Shown here one piece after another: positions 34,769-43,173 of a stretch of DNA of 64,000 nucleotides (the first letter of the stretch is position 1; each line of letters starts with the position of its first letter). The notes beneath the pieces are model-generated. The model worked only from the letters and a program-made list of their open reading frames with translations, was not told the DNA's origin and searched no databases. The stretch spans positions 27,958-91,957 of the forward strand of contig NZ_QEXM01000010.1 in NCBI RefSeq assembly GCF_004127445.1. Direction: 5' to 3'. This DNA comes from Streptomyces alfalfae (GTDB lineage: Bacteria; Actinomycetota; Actinomycetes; Streptomycetales; Streptomycetaceae). Made by a program: the position numbers and the translations under genes.

Positions 34769-36334
34769 TCAGACCTCCGAGCGGTAGAGGCCGAACTCCG
34801 CGATCCGCACGCGCTGCCGTGCGCCCGTGACCCGCAGCCGCCAGGTCCGTGCCGTCACCGGAGCGTCCAGGGTGAGCACGCGGCTCGCGCCCACCGTCTC
34901 GACCTCGGTCACGGTGCGCCAGCCCCGCCCTTCGCGGACCTCGATGACCGCGTGCTCCAGCTGCTGGCCGTACCGGATGTCCTCGGCGAGGCGGAGGCGG
35001 TCGACCTCGCGGGCCCGGCCGAGGGTGACGGTGACCGTGCCGGCGTCGCGGTCGCGCCGCAGGGGTGAGCCGCGGGCGAGATCCTCGGGCAGTTCGCGCC
35101 GTATCCGCTCGCGGAACTCCCGCAGCCGGGCCACGTCCGCGTCCGGGAGCAGCCGCCTCCTGTCCGGCGGGACGTTGAGCAGCAGGACGGAGTTGCGTCC
35201 CACGGACCGGAACCAGATGTCCGTCAACTCATCAGCATCCTTGGGCTGTTGGTCCTCGTGGTAGAACCACCCCGGCCTGATGGACACGTCGCACTCGGCG
35301 GGCCACCACTGGAGGTACCGGGCGACGGAGCGCGCCTCGGCGAGCGCCTCGCGACTGCCCTGGTCGGGGGCGTCGTACTTCAGGGCGTAGTCGACGCTGC
35401 CGTTCCCCGAGTCCTTGACGGGGACGACGCTCCACTCGTTCTCGCGCGCCAGCCCGCCCTCGTTGCCGACCCACCGCACGTCGGGCCCGCGCACGGCGGC
35501 CGCGGCGTCCGGGGCGAGCGCCCTGATCAGGGTGTACCAGCTGTCCCAGTCGTACGTCTCCACCCCGTCCGGCGGGATGCGGCCCTGCGCCCCGGTGAAC
35601 CAGACCTCGTCGACCGGGCCGTACTCGGTGAGCACCTCGTAGAGCTGATTGAGCATGTGGGCGCCCTAGTCGGTGGCGTCGAGCGTGAAGGTCCTCGGGG
35701 CGTCCGCCCGGTCGTCTCCGTCGACGAGGGTGGGGATGGTCCGCGCGGTGCGTGCGCTGCCGTTGGCGTAGACGCCGTGGAGGTACTGGTTCTCGTCGGC
35801 GGGCGAGATGTAGACGCCGACCTTGATGCCGTGTCGCCGCAGCGAGTCGGCGAAGAAGCGCAGCACGTCCCGGCGTCCGCCGCGCCAACCGCTGCTCGCC
35901 ACCGAGTGCCTGGTGTGGCGCGAGGGGTACAGGACGAAGCCGTCGTGGTGCTTGACGGTGAGGACGGCGAGCCGGAAGCCGCGGTCGCGCAGGGCGCGCG
36001 CCCACTGGTCGGTGTCGAGGCCCTCGGGCCGGAAGAGGTCGGGGTCCTCGTCGCCGGTGCCCCATTCGAGGCCGGTGAAGGTGTTCACCCCGAAGTGCGG
36101 GAACGCGGTCTGCTCCAGCTTCTGCCAGGCGATCTGGCGGGGCGTGGGCCGCACTCTCGCGGCCTTGGCGACGAGCCTCCGAGGTGAGTCGCCGGGTCCG
36201 ACGGGGATGCGGAACGACGGCTTCGGGGCCGCCCCGCGCGGGGCGCCGGGCGCGGCTCCGGCGGGCACACCGCCCAAGGCGACGGCGGCCGTACTGACGG
36301 CGGCGGCGATGAAGAGGCGTCTGCTGAGAGGCAT
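34769..36334 (-). pseudogene. Alpha-L-fucosidase (GH29-like) interrupted by an in-frame TAG codon
   Basis: One continuous reading frame of 521 codons has a single TAG at 35666-35668 (codon 223). Upstream are a Tat-type signal (SRRLFIAA) and GH29 blocks AFPHFGVNTFTGLEWG, LTVKHHDGFVLYPSRHT and GVYISPADENQYLHG. Downstream in the same frame are HMLNQLYEVLTEYGPVDEVW, KYDAPDQGSREALAEARS, EDQQPKDADELTDIWFRSVG and NSVLLLNVPP, then a discoidin-like C-terminus. The stop replaces the residue in DATDxGAHM, where Tyr would be expected. The GH29 nucleophile position, normally WFDG, reads WFTG (codon 247). The two changes together argue for loss of function. The start ATG at 36334 follows AGGGAG. Confidence 0.85.
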
Positions 36335-36386
36335 ACGGGGCACTCCCTGGGTTGGGTTCGCGCGCGGTCCCGAGGCGCCGCGCTCG

Positions 36387-37082
36387 CTACGCCGGGGTCA
36401 GCGTCCAGACGGTGGGCCTGCGTCGGTCGGCGGGGTACTGGACGATCCGTCCGTCCTCGGTGGCGTACGCCTCCGCGTGATCCCGTTGACCGGGCGGTGG
36501 CCCGTGCCGTCGCGCTCCACCTGCCACCGCTGGAGTCTGTTCCTCGCGTCGCAGATCTCCTCAGTGACGGCGCTGCCCGGTTGCAGCGGCACGTTGAGGG
36601 TGAGACTGCCGCTGCGGGTCTCCAGGCGCCTGCCGCTCGCGGCGGCCTTCAGGGGTGGCAGCCGTCCGCGGTGTTCCCTGCCGTGACGGCGGCGGCCCCG
36701 GTGCGGCCCCCGGTGTTCGCGCAGGGTGTACGCGTCCTCGGCGACCGGCGCCTGCGTCAGGTCGCGCCATCCCGGGGGAGCATGGCCCACGGCCTCGGCG
36801 CGCGCGGCGAACGCGGCGTACGTCGGGTCGGCGTGCGGGTCGCCCCAGGTGACCTGCGCGACGGCGGGGGCACGCGCCTTCGGCGGGCGTCCAGTCGGTG
36901 AGGGCGGGGACGGTGCGCGACGCCGCGGGCTGGGCGGCGTCGGCGGCGCCCGCGGCGGGGACCGGCGAGGCGAGCAGCGGCAGGGCCACGGCCGCGCCGA
37001 TGCCTCTGGACAGGCGGCGGCCCCTAAGCGGGCGGGGGTGTCGGGGTGGCCGGGGCGCGGGGGACGAGCGCAGTTCGGTCAT
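36387..37082 (-). pseudogene. Broken secreted protein gene (glycoside-hydrolase-like remnant)
   Basis: It starts with MTELRSS, a signal peptide and RTVPALTDWTPAEGA, an opening similar to secreted beta-N-acetylhexosaminidases. The frame is then lost. A middle piece in another frame includes AAFAARAEAVGHAPPGW and GSLTLNVPLQPGSAVTEEIC followed by DARNRLQRWQVERDG. The end returns to the first frame with AEAYATEDGRIVQYPADRRR and VWTLTPA before TAG at 36387-36389. The total length (232 codons) is far below any such hydrolase, so deletions as well as frameshifts are implied. The GH20 suggestion rests only on the N-terminus and is weak. It lies just upstream of the broken fucosidase. Confidence 0.6.
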
Positions 37083-37338
37083 GACATCCGATGATTCAAT
37101 CGCCCCATGAGGGCGTCAATGCATCAAGCTCCGTGAGTGTTTGGACTTTGCGCGCCGCTTCGGGCGACGGATCTGCCGACTCATCGGATGAATCCCGCCG
37201 GGCGCGCAGGCCAGGGCATACGAGGGGTATACGAGGTCCAGAGGCGACGCCACCGTACGAACGCCCGTGCCCCCGCCGTCGAGTGGCGGGGGCACGGGCG
37301 AAGCGGAGGAATCGGCGGTACCGGTGGTCCGCTCCCGG

Positions 37339-37512
37339 TCAGTCGATGCCGGGAAGGATGTGCGGCTCGGCGAGGTCGTCCTCATAGCCGGCGAGGCGGA
37401 TGGGGGCCGCTTTGGCCCACGCCTCCAGGTTGCGGAGCTTGTGGGGCCTGCCGGCCCGCTCGCCGCCGCGTTCCGCCGGTCGCTTTTCCTGCTTCGTCAG
37501 ATCTGGTGTCAC
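37339..37512 (-). CDS. Small peptide gene, 57 residues, unknown function
   Basis: The GTG at 37510-37512 has an excellent AAGGAG site six bases upstream. The peptide begins MTPDLTKQEKRPAERGG, is strongly basic in its first half (about residues 7-28, ending HKLRN), continues EAWAKAAPIRLAG and ends with an acidic tail YEDDLAEPHILPGID. There is no signal peptide or membrane segment. The leader-like basic half and conserved-looking C-terminus recall precursor peptides of modified natural products. No modifying enzyme lies within several kilobases, so this is only a possibility. A longer upstream frame (to 37851) is not supported. It could also be an ordinary small cytosolic protein. Confidence 0.5.
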   Translation of the reverse strand: MTPDLTKQEKRPAERGGERAGRPHKLRNLEAWAKAAPIRLAGYEDDLAEPHILPGID

Positions 37513-37917
37513 CGCGCACTCCTTTGTGTCGCGTAACGGAAGGACAAGGGCGGTTCGGTCGCGGTGGCGCCGGTCGTCTGGCGGGACCGCGGCCGTTGGT
37601 CGCCGGCCTGTCCCCGGGGCGGCCGAGAGACGTTCGTGGATCTCCCGTGGCCACCCGCTCGCCCCCAGATTAACCAAATGAGCACGCCCGCGCTCGATGG
37701 ACGCACGAAGCCGAGCAGAATGGCGAGCGGAATCCGGACAAGAACCCCTACAGCGACCCTCGGTCACGCCGTGACCCGCTCGCGGGGCGGCTGTCGCCGC
37801 GGAGGCGCGCCGAGGGGCTTCACCGGGGCGCTCGCGCCGGGGCGTGTTCACCCCGGGAGCGGCCCGAGGCCCATAAGGGACCGGTCCCGCGGTGGCTCGG
37901 CCACCGGAGTGAACGCC
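37513..37917. other. Gene-poor stretch with a 15-bp palindrome
   Basis: About 400 bp between the small peptide gene and the SDR terminator. It holds GGTCACG-c-CGTGACC (37762-37776), a perfect odd palindrome that could be an operator for the small peptide gene, and a slightly AT-richer patch around 37670-37690. No protein gene is supported. Confidence 0.4.
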
Positions 37918-37939
37918 GGGGCCGAAACCCGTCGGCCCC
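37918..37939 (-). terminator. Hairpin terminator after SDR gene
   Basis: An 8-bp perfect stem (37918-37925 with 37932-37939) and 6-nt loop lie 25 bp past the SDR stop codon. Confidence 0.6.
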
Positions 37940-37964
37940 GGCCCGGCCCCGCCTCACCCGGCGG

Positions 37965-39461
37965 CTACCACTTGCCGTTCGCGTAGTCCTTCAGGAAGAC
38001 GCCGTAGACGTCCTCGCCCGCCTGACCGCGCACGATCGGGTCGTAGACGCGGGCCGCCCCGTCGATCAGGTCGAGCGGCGCGTGGAAGCCCTCCTCGGCG
38101 AGGCGCAGCTTGTCGTAGTGCGGACGCTCGTCGGTGATCCAGCCGGTGTCGACGGAGGTCATGAGGATGCCGTCGGTCTGGAACATCTCCTGGGCGCTGG
38201 TCCGCGTGACCATGTTCATCGCGGCCTTGGCGGCGTTGGTGTTCGGGTGGCCCGCGCCCTTGTAGCCGCGGCCGAAGACGCCCTCCATGGCGGAGACGTT
38301 CACGACGTAGGCCCGGCCGCTCTCGGCCTTCTTCGCGGCGTCGGCCATGGCCGGGCGCAACGCGCTGATCAGGATGAACGGCGAGGTGTAGTTGCACAGT
38401 TGGGTCTCGAGGAGCTCCACGGGGGAGATCTGCTCGATGGTCTGCACCCAGGTGTTGCTGTCGACGACGTCGGGGACGAGGCCGCCCGCGTCGATGGCGG
38501 TGCCGTCGAGGTGCCTGGCGATGCTGGCGTTGCCCGCCACGAGGGCGAGGTCGGCGACCTTCTGCGCGTCCAGGCCGCTGGTGCCGACGGGCAGCGCGCT
38601 CAGACCGTCCACCGCTCCGGAGTTGAAGGCGCCGATCACCAAGTGGGCGGGCAGCTCGCCCGCGGGCAGCGGCGCGCTCTCGCCGTCGACCAGGGCGGCG
38701 TAGGCGGAGGGGAGGCGGCGCACCGTCTGCGTGGCGTTGTTGATCAGGATGTCGAGGGGGCCCGCCTCCGCTGTCCGCTCGGCGAGGGCCACGGCCTGCG
38801 CCGGGTCGCGCAGGTCGATGCCGACGACCTCCAGGCGGTGCATCCACTGCGCCGAGTCGTCCATCGCCTTGAAGCGGCGGATGGCGTCCTTGGGGAACCG
38901 CGTCGTGATGGTCGTGTGGGCGCCGTCACGCAGGAGGCGCAGCGCGATGTGCATGCCGATCTTGGCGCGGCCGCCGGTGAGCAGGGCGCGCTTGCCGGTC
39001 AGGTCGGTGCGGGCCTCGCGCTTGGTCCGGTTCAGAAGGGCGCATTCCGGACAGAGCTGGTGGTAGAAGTAGTCGACTTCCACATAGCGCGTCTTGCAGG
39101 TGTAGCAGGAGCGCGGGCGCTGGAGTATCCCCGCGAACCTGCCCTCCTCGGTCCGCGAGGAGGGCAGCAGTCCCACGGTCTCGTCGTCGATGCGCTCGGC
39201 GGAACCGGTGGCCGTGGCCTCGGTGACCGCCTTGTCGTGGGCGGTCTTGGCGGCGCGGCGCTCCTGGCGGCGGCGCTGCTTCACGGTGCGGTAGATCCCG
39301 GCCGTGGCGCGCCGCACCCGGATCGCGTCGGGGTGGTCGACGTCGAGACGGTCCAGTTCGTCGAGGACGCTGAGGCAGACGGCGAGACGGTCGGGGTCGA
39401 TGCCGGGCCCGTACTCACCGTTCTCGACGGAGCCCCCCTGGCTTTCGTCTGTCACCGTCAT
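37965..39461 (-). CDS. Short-chain dehydrogenase/reductase with N-terminal CxxC zinc-ribbon-like segment
   Basis: A 498-residue protein. The start ATG at 39461 has GAGGA eight bases upstream; GTG/ATG codons further up belong to a broken neighbouring gene. Residues about 1-150 form a helical region ending in a four-cysteine motif (RSCYTCKTRYVEVDY and HQLCPECALLNRTK), likely a metal site. The Rossmann domain follows with LLTGGRAKIGMHIALRLL, VGIDLRDPAQAVALAE, PLDILINNATQTVRRLP and VYVVNVSAMEG-type strands. At the catalytic YxxxK position the sequence is NTNAAKAAMN: the Lys is present but Tyr is replaced. It may therefore use altered chemistry or act non-enzymatically. Substrate unknown. Confidence 0.85.
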   Translation of the reverse strand: MTVTDESQGGSVENGEYGPGIDPDRLAVCLSVLDELDRLDVDHPDAIRVRRATAGIYRTVKQRRRQERRAAKTAHDKAVTEATATGSAERIDDETVGLLPSSRTEEGRFAGILQRPRSCYTCKTRYVEVDYFYHQLCPECALLNRTKREARTDLTGKRALLTGGRAKIGMHIALRLLRDGAHTTITTRFPKDAIRRFKAMDDSAQWMHRLEVVGIDLRDPAQAVALAERTAEAGPLDILINNATQTVRRLPSAYAALVDGESAPLPAGELPAHLVIGAFNSGAVDGLSALPVGTSGLDAQKVADLALVAGNASIARHLDGTAIDAGGLVPDVVDSNTWVQTIEQISPVELLETQLCNYTSPFILISALRPAMADAAKKAESGRAYVVNVSAMEGVFGRGYKGAGHPNTNAAKAAMNMVTRTSAQEMFQTDGILMTSVDTGWITDERPHYDKLRLAEEGFHAPLDLIDGAARVYDPIVRGQAGEDVYGVFLKDYANGKW

Positions 39462-39531
39462 CGCCGCTGTCCTCATGTCATCCCGTGCCGCGGCGCCTCT
39501 GGTGGTCCGCGGTAGCTCCAAAAGCCCAACT

Positions 39532-40152
39532 TTACGTAGCGGCGGCCCCGGTCTCCAAACCCGCGTCCCGCGCGCACACCGCCACCGGCTCCGCCGGCTC
39601 CTCCCGCAGACCGCGCGCGAGGAGGTCCAGGTCGGGCACGGCGGTGGCGTCGGCGAGCAGGCCGTAGTGCACGCGCCCCCGGTAGGACCGCCACGGCGAG
39701 CGACTGGCCCCTGGCGAGCGGCGCCAGGGGGTGGACCTCGGTCAGCGGGCGGCCCGAGCCGCTGCCCGGCGCCGGGCAGCGGGACACTGGTGACGAGGAT
39801 GTCGAAGAGCAGCCGCGCGGCCTGGGCCACGGCGGGCCCTCCGACGCGGTGGCCGATGGACGGCACGTGCTCGGCGAGCAGGGCGGCGGCCCCCGCGCCG
39901 CGCTCGTCCCCGCCTCCTTGTTCCTGTCCATGGCGGTGCGCACCTCCCGCGGCCTGGCCAGCGGGTCCTCGTGGCCGACCGGCAGCCGGACCAGATAGCC
40001 GCAGAGGCGGCTGGGCGGTGCGGGGGGCGCCGCAGGGCCCCGGCGGCCACGGCGATCAGCACGTCGCTGACGGCGCCGCCCACGGCCTTGCGCACCCGGT
40101 GGACGTCGTCGAGGAGGGCCCCGGCGGTGGCGTGCCCAGCGATTACGGCCAA
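39532..40152 (-). pseudogene. Wax ester synthase/diacylglycerol acyltransferase (WS/DGAT) remnant
   Basis: Pieces of the C-terminal half of a WS/DGAT acyltransferase lie in different frames. They are VRKAVGGAVSDVLIAVAAGAL, LCGYLVRLPVGHEDPLARP with REVRTAMDRNKEAG, HVPSIGHRVGGPAVAQAARL with LFDILVTSVPLPG, then GRPLTEVHPLAPLARGQSLA and finally RGRVHYGLLADATAVPDLDL up to a TAA at 39532-39534. At least three frame changes separate them. The N-terminal half with the catalytic HHxxxDG motif is absent. Intact enzymes are about 450 residues and make storage lipids. This copy cannot be functional. Confidence 0.8.
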
Positions 40153-40190
40153 GTACGATCCGGCTACGCTGCGTTAACGGCACGTGAAGA

Positions 40191-40213
40191 CCCGCCCTCC
40201 TGGGGAGGGCGGG
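40191..40213 (-). terminator. Hairpin terminator downstream of the GH2 gene
   Basis: A perfect 10-bp stem (40191-40200 with 40204-40213) has a 3-nt loop. Just beside it, 40220-40260 can form further stems (GTGACGCGT with ACGCGTCAC, and GCGTCAG with CTGACGC) that compete with one another. Confidence 0.55.
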
Positions 40214-40352
40214 CCTCAAGTGACGCGTGTGGTGCGTCAGCGAACTGTCTGACGCGTCACATCCGCACGCGCTGCCCGCCCGCTCGGGGAGGAGCGGGCC
40301 GGCCGGAGGACGGTCCCGCCGGTGGCTCCGACGACACCGCCCTGCCGATGGC

Positions 40353-43001
40353 TCACGAGCCGGCGCAGCCCGGCACCGTCTCCTGGGACGCGTCGCGGAT
40401 CAGCGCCTCGTGCGCCGCCTTCACCCGTTCCACGTCGGGCTTGACGACCTTGCGGTCGTAGGTGAGCAGGCCGTTCAGCTCGCCCTCCACATCGGAGATC
40501 TGGGTGTAGACGGCGCCGTTGCCGCCCTTGCAGGCGAGCGCGCGCACCTCCCCCAGCTTCTTGAGGTAGTCCTCCGTGTACGTCGCCGGGTCCACGTCGA
40601 CGTAGGACTGCTGGACCGACCACGCGTGGCCGGGCACCGCGAGACCGAGGCCGCCGTACTCCCCCGCCACCAGGGCGCGCTTGCCGTCGGGGTGCGGTGG
40701 CAGCGCGGGGCTCGGGTAGCCGTGCTCGTCCATGATGTCGCCGGCGCCGCCGTCACGGCCGAGGTTGAGGCCCGACTGGCCGTTGATCAGCCGGGTCGGG
40801 TCCCAGGACTTGGCCTGGTCGGCGAGCCGCCCCTCGTCGTACTGGCCCCAGCCCTCGTTGAGGGTGACCCACATGATGACCGACGGGTGGTTGTAGTGCT
40901 GGTCGATCATCGTCTTCATCTCGCGCTCGAACGTGGCGCGGGCGGCGGCGGACGGGTTGACGCCGGCCGTCATGGCGGGCATGTCCTGCCAGACGAGCAG
41001 GCCCAGCTTGTCGGCCCAGTAGAACCAGCGGTCGGGCTCGACCTTGATGTGCTTGCGCACGGAGTTGAAGCCCATCTCCTTGTGCATCTTCAGGTCGTAC
41101 GCGAGGGCCTCGTCGCTCGGCGCGGTGTGCAGCCCGTCGGGCCAGAAGCCCTGGTCGAGCGTGGCCATCAGGAAGACGGGCTTGCCGTTGAGCATGGTGC
41201 GCGGCGTGCCGTCCACCTTCTCCACGGAGACCGAGCGCATGCCGAAGTAGCTGCTCACCCGGTCCTTGCCGACGCGCACCTCCAGGTCGTACAGGAAGGG
41301 GTCGTCGGGCGACCACAGGCGCGGCTTCGCGATCTTCAGGGTGAGCGGTTCACCGGTGCGCCCGCGCACCTCGGCGACCTTGCGCTTGCCCTCGTACGCC
41401 GTGGCCGTGACGGGCACGCCGTCGCGGACGCCCTTGGCCTCCGCGCGCACCGTCCGGTCCTCGACGTCCGGCGTGATCTTGAGGGAGTCGGCGTGGTCGG
41501 CGGCGACCGGCTCCATCCACACCGTCTGCCAGATGCCGGAGGACGGGGTGTACCAGATGCCGCTGGGGTCCAGGCGCTGCTTGCCGAGCGGCGGGTTCTC
41601 GCCGCCCTTGGCGTCGGTCGGATCGTAGACGCCGACGATCAGCTCCTGGGTGCGGCCGGGCCTCAGCGCGTCGGTGATGTCGGCGCTGAACTTGTCGTAG
41701 CCGCCCTGGTGTTCGGTGACCTTCTCGCCGTTGACGTACACCTCGGACTGCCAGTCGACGGCGCCGAAGTTGAGCTTCAGCCGCTTGCCCTCGCCGGCGC
41801 GCCAGTTCTTCGGGACGGTGAAGGTGCGGCGGTACCACATGCGGTCCTCGTGCCGCTCGAGGCCGGAGAGCTGGGACTCCACCGGGTACGGGACGAGGAT
41901 CTTCTCCTTGAGGCGCTTGCCGACGGGTGGCTGCTCGCCCTTCTCGGCCGCCTGGAACTGCCAGTCGCCGTTCAGGTTCCGCCAGTCGTCGCGCTTGAGC
42001 TGCGGGCGCGGGTACTCGCGGTGGGCGTTGCCCGGCGTGACCTTGTCGGCCCACTTGGTGCGCAGCTCGTAGGTGGAGAGGTTCTTGCCGCTGCTCCAGA
42101 ACGCGGCGACCTCCTCGCCGTCGTGGCCCTTGAGTCCGCCCTTGCCGTCGTAGCGCAGGTCGGCGGTGCCTCGGGCGTTGCCCTCCTTGTTGCCGACGAC
42201 GGGTTCCTTGAGCGTGATCAGCAGGGCCCTGGGGTCCTTCGGGTCGGCCTTCGCGCCGCTCAGCGGCCACTTGGCGCCGCCGATGACCGCCTCGACGTGC
42301 TTCTCGAACCCGGCCGGCACGGCGGCGATGCGCTGGGCGAAGGCGAGCTTGAGGGTGCGGCCGTCGGCGAGGACCGTGGCGTCGGTGGCGCCGTTGTAGT
42401 CGAAGCCGTCGGGGAGGCGGAACGCGGAGCGCGGGATGGCCTTCTTGGCGCCGCCCGGCTCGGTCCAGCGCAGGTGCAGGTTGGAGCCTCCGTAGTGCTC
42501 GAAGTACTCCACCTTGATGTCGTAGGCCTTGCCCGCGGTCAGCTCGACCGGCGCGCCGGTCTGCTCCTTGTCCCAGTCGTCGACCCAGTGGTCGATGACC
42601 TGCTTGCCGTCGACCCAGAGCCGGAAGCCGTTGTCCCCGATGATCGAGAACGTGTGGGCGCCGCTCTTGGCGGGGACGACCTTGCCGGTCCAGCGCACCG
42701 TCGCGTCGTCCGCCTTGCCGGTGGCGAAGGCGAGGCGCGGGTCGAGGTTGTCGAAGTCGATGTCGGCGTCGAAGCCCGTGGCCTTGAGCTCGTGGAAGTC
42801 GAAGGCGCCGGGGGCGGACTGGGTGTAGTACTCGCCCTTGAGGCCGTGGACTTCCCCGGGCTCGTCGGCCGCGGTCGCCGCGGGCACCGCGCTGAGTCCC
42901 GCGAAGGCGAGGGCGACGGTGAGCAGCAGGGCCAGTCGGTGCCGGACGCCTCGGGGGCGCGGGGGTCGTGAGAGTCGATGTCTGTCGCGTCGGGGGCGCA
43001 C
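40353..43001 (-). CDS. Secreted glycoside hydrolase family 2 protein with PA14 domain
   Basis: An 882-residue exported enzyme. The start is GTG at 43001 with GGAGG upstream. The signal peptide ends near AVPAATAA. A PA14 carbohydrate-binding domain (about 50-190) includes GLKGEYYTQSAPGAFDF, GDNGFRLWVDGKQVIDHW and HYGGSNLHLRWTEP. The GH2 sandwich, immunoglobulin and barrel domains follow, with DRMWYRRTFTVPKNW, NFGAVDWQSEVYVNGEKV, FNSVRKHIKVEPDRWFYWAD, the acid/base Glu in WVTLNEGWGQYDEG and the likely nucleophile Glu in VAGEYGGLG. GH2 includes beta-galactosidases, beta-mannosidases and beta-glucuronidases; the specificity is not clear. It is divergent from a LacI gene. Confidence 0.92.
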   Translation of the reverse strand: MRPRRDRHRLSRPPRPRGVRHRLALLLTVALAFAGLSAVPAATAADEPGEVHGLKGEYYTQSAPGAFDFHELKATGFDADIDFDNLDPRLAFATGKADDATVRWTGKVVPAKSGAHTFSIIGDNGFRLWVDGKQVIDHWVDDWDKEQTGAPVELTAGKAYDIKVEYFEHYGGSNLHLRWTEPGGAKKAIPRSAFRLPDGFDYNGATDATVLADGRTLKLAFAQRIAAVPAGFEKHVEAVIGGAKWPLSGAKADPKDPRALLITLKEPVVGNKEGNARGTADLRYDGKGGLKGHDGEEVAAFWSSGKNLSTYELRTKWADKVTPGNAHREYPRPQLKRDDWRNLNGDWQFQAAEKGEQPPVGKRLKEKILVPYPVESQLSGLERHEDRMWYRRTFTVPKNWRAGEGKRLKLNFGAVDWQSEVYVNGEKVTEHQGGYDKFSADITDALRPGRTQELIVGVYDPTDAKGGENPPLGKQRLDPSGIWYTPSSGIWQTVWMEPVAADHADSLKITPDVEDRTVRAEAKGVRDGVPVTATAYEGKRKVAEVRGRTGEPLTLKIAKPRLWSPDDPFLYDLEVRVGKDRVSSYFGMRSVSVEKVDGTPRTMLNGKPVFLMATLDQGFWPDGLHTAPSDEALAYDLKMHKEMGFNSVRKHIKVEPDRWFYWADKLGLLVWQDMPAMTAGVNPSAAARATFEREMKTMIDQHYNHPSVIMWVTLNEGWGQYDEGRLADQAKSWDPTRLINGQSGLNLGRDGGAGDIMDEHGYPSPALPPHPDGKRALVAGEYGGLGLAVPGHAWSVQQSYVDVDPATYTEDYLKKLGEVRALACKGGNGAVYTQISDVEGELNGLLTYDRKVVKPDVERVKAAHEALIRDASQETVPGCAGS

Positions 43002-43173
43002 TGATCCTCCTTGTCGAGGAAGGGTGGCGGCTCGTCACTGCAGTCGGTACAACGAATCTGTACAACGTTAGAAACAACGGCAGTTGGCATGACAGCACGG
43101 CTTCCGCCGCGCTGTCCAGGGTCACGACGAACGCCCCGGTGAACGGGGGGCGACCGGACGCAGGGAGATGTAG

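Noticed and set aside
35666..35668. Programmed readthrough or pyrrolysine/selenocysteine use at the fucosidase TAG
   Set aside because: Actinobacteria of this type do not decode TAG in that way, and no recoding element is visible. A nonsense mutation is simpler, and the altered nucleophile supports loss.
37339..37512. Assigning the 57-residue peptide to a known RiPP class (graspetide, lasso or ATP-grasp type)
   Set aside because: No core motif of these classes matches, and no ATP-grasp, cyclase or protease gene lies nearby.
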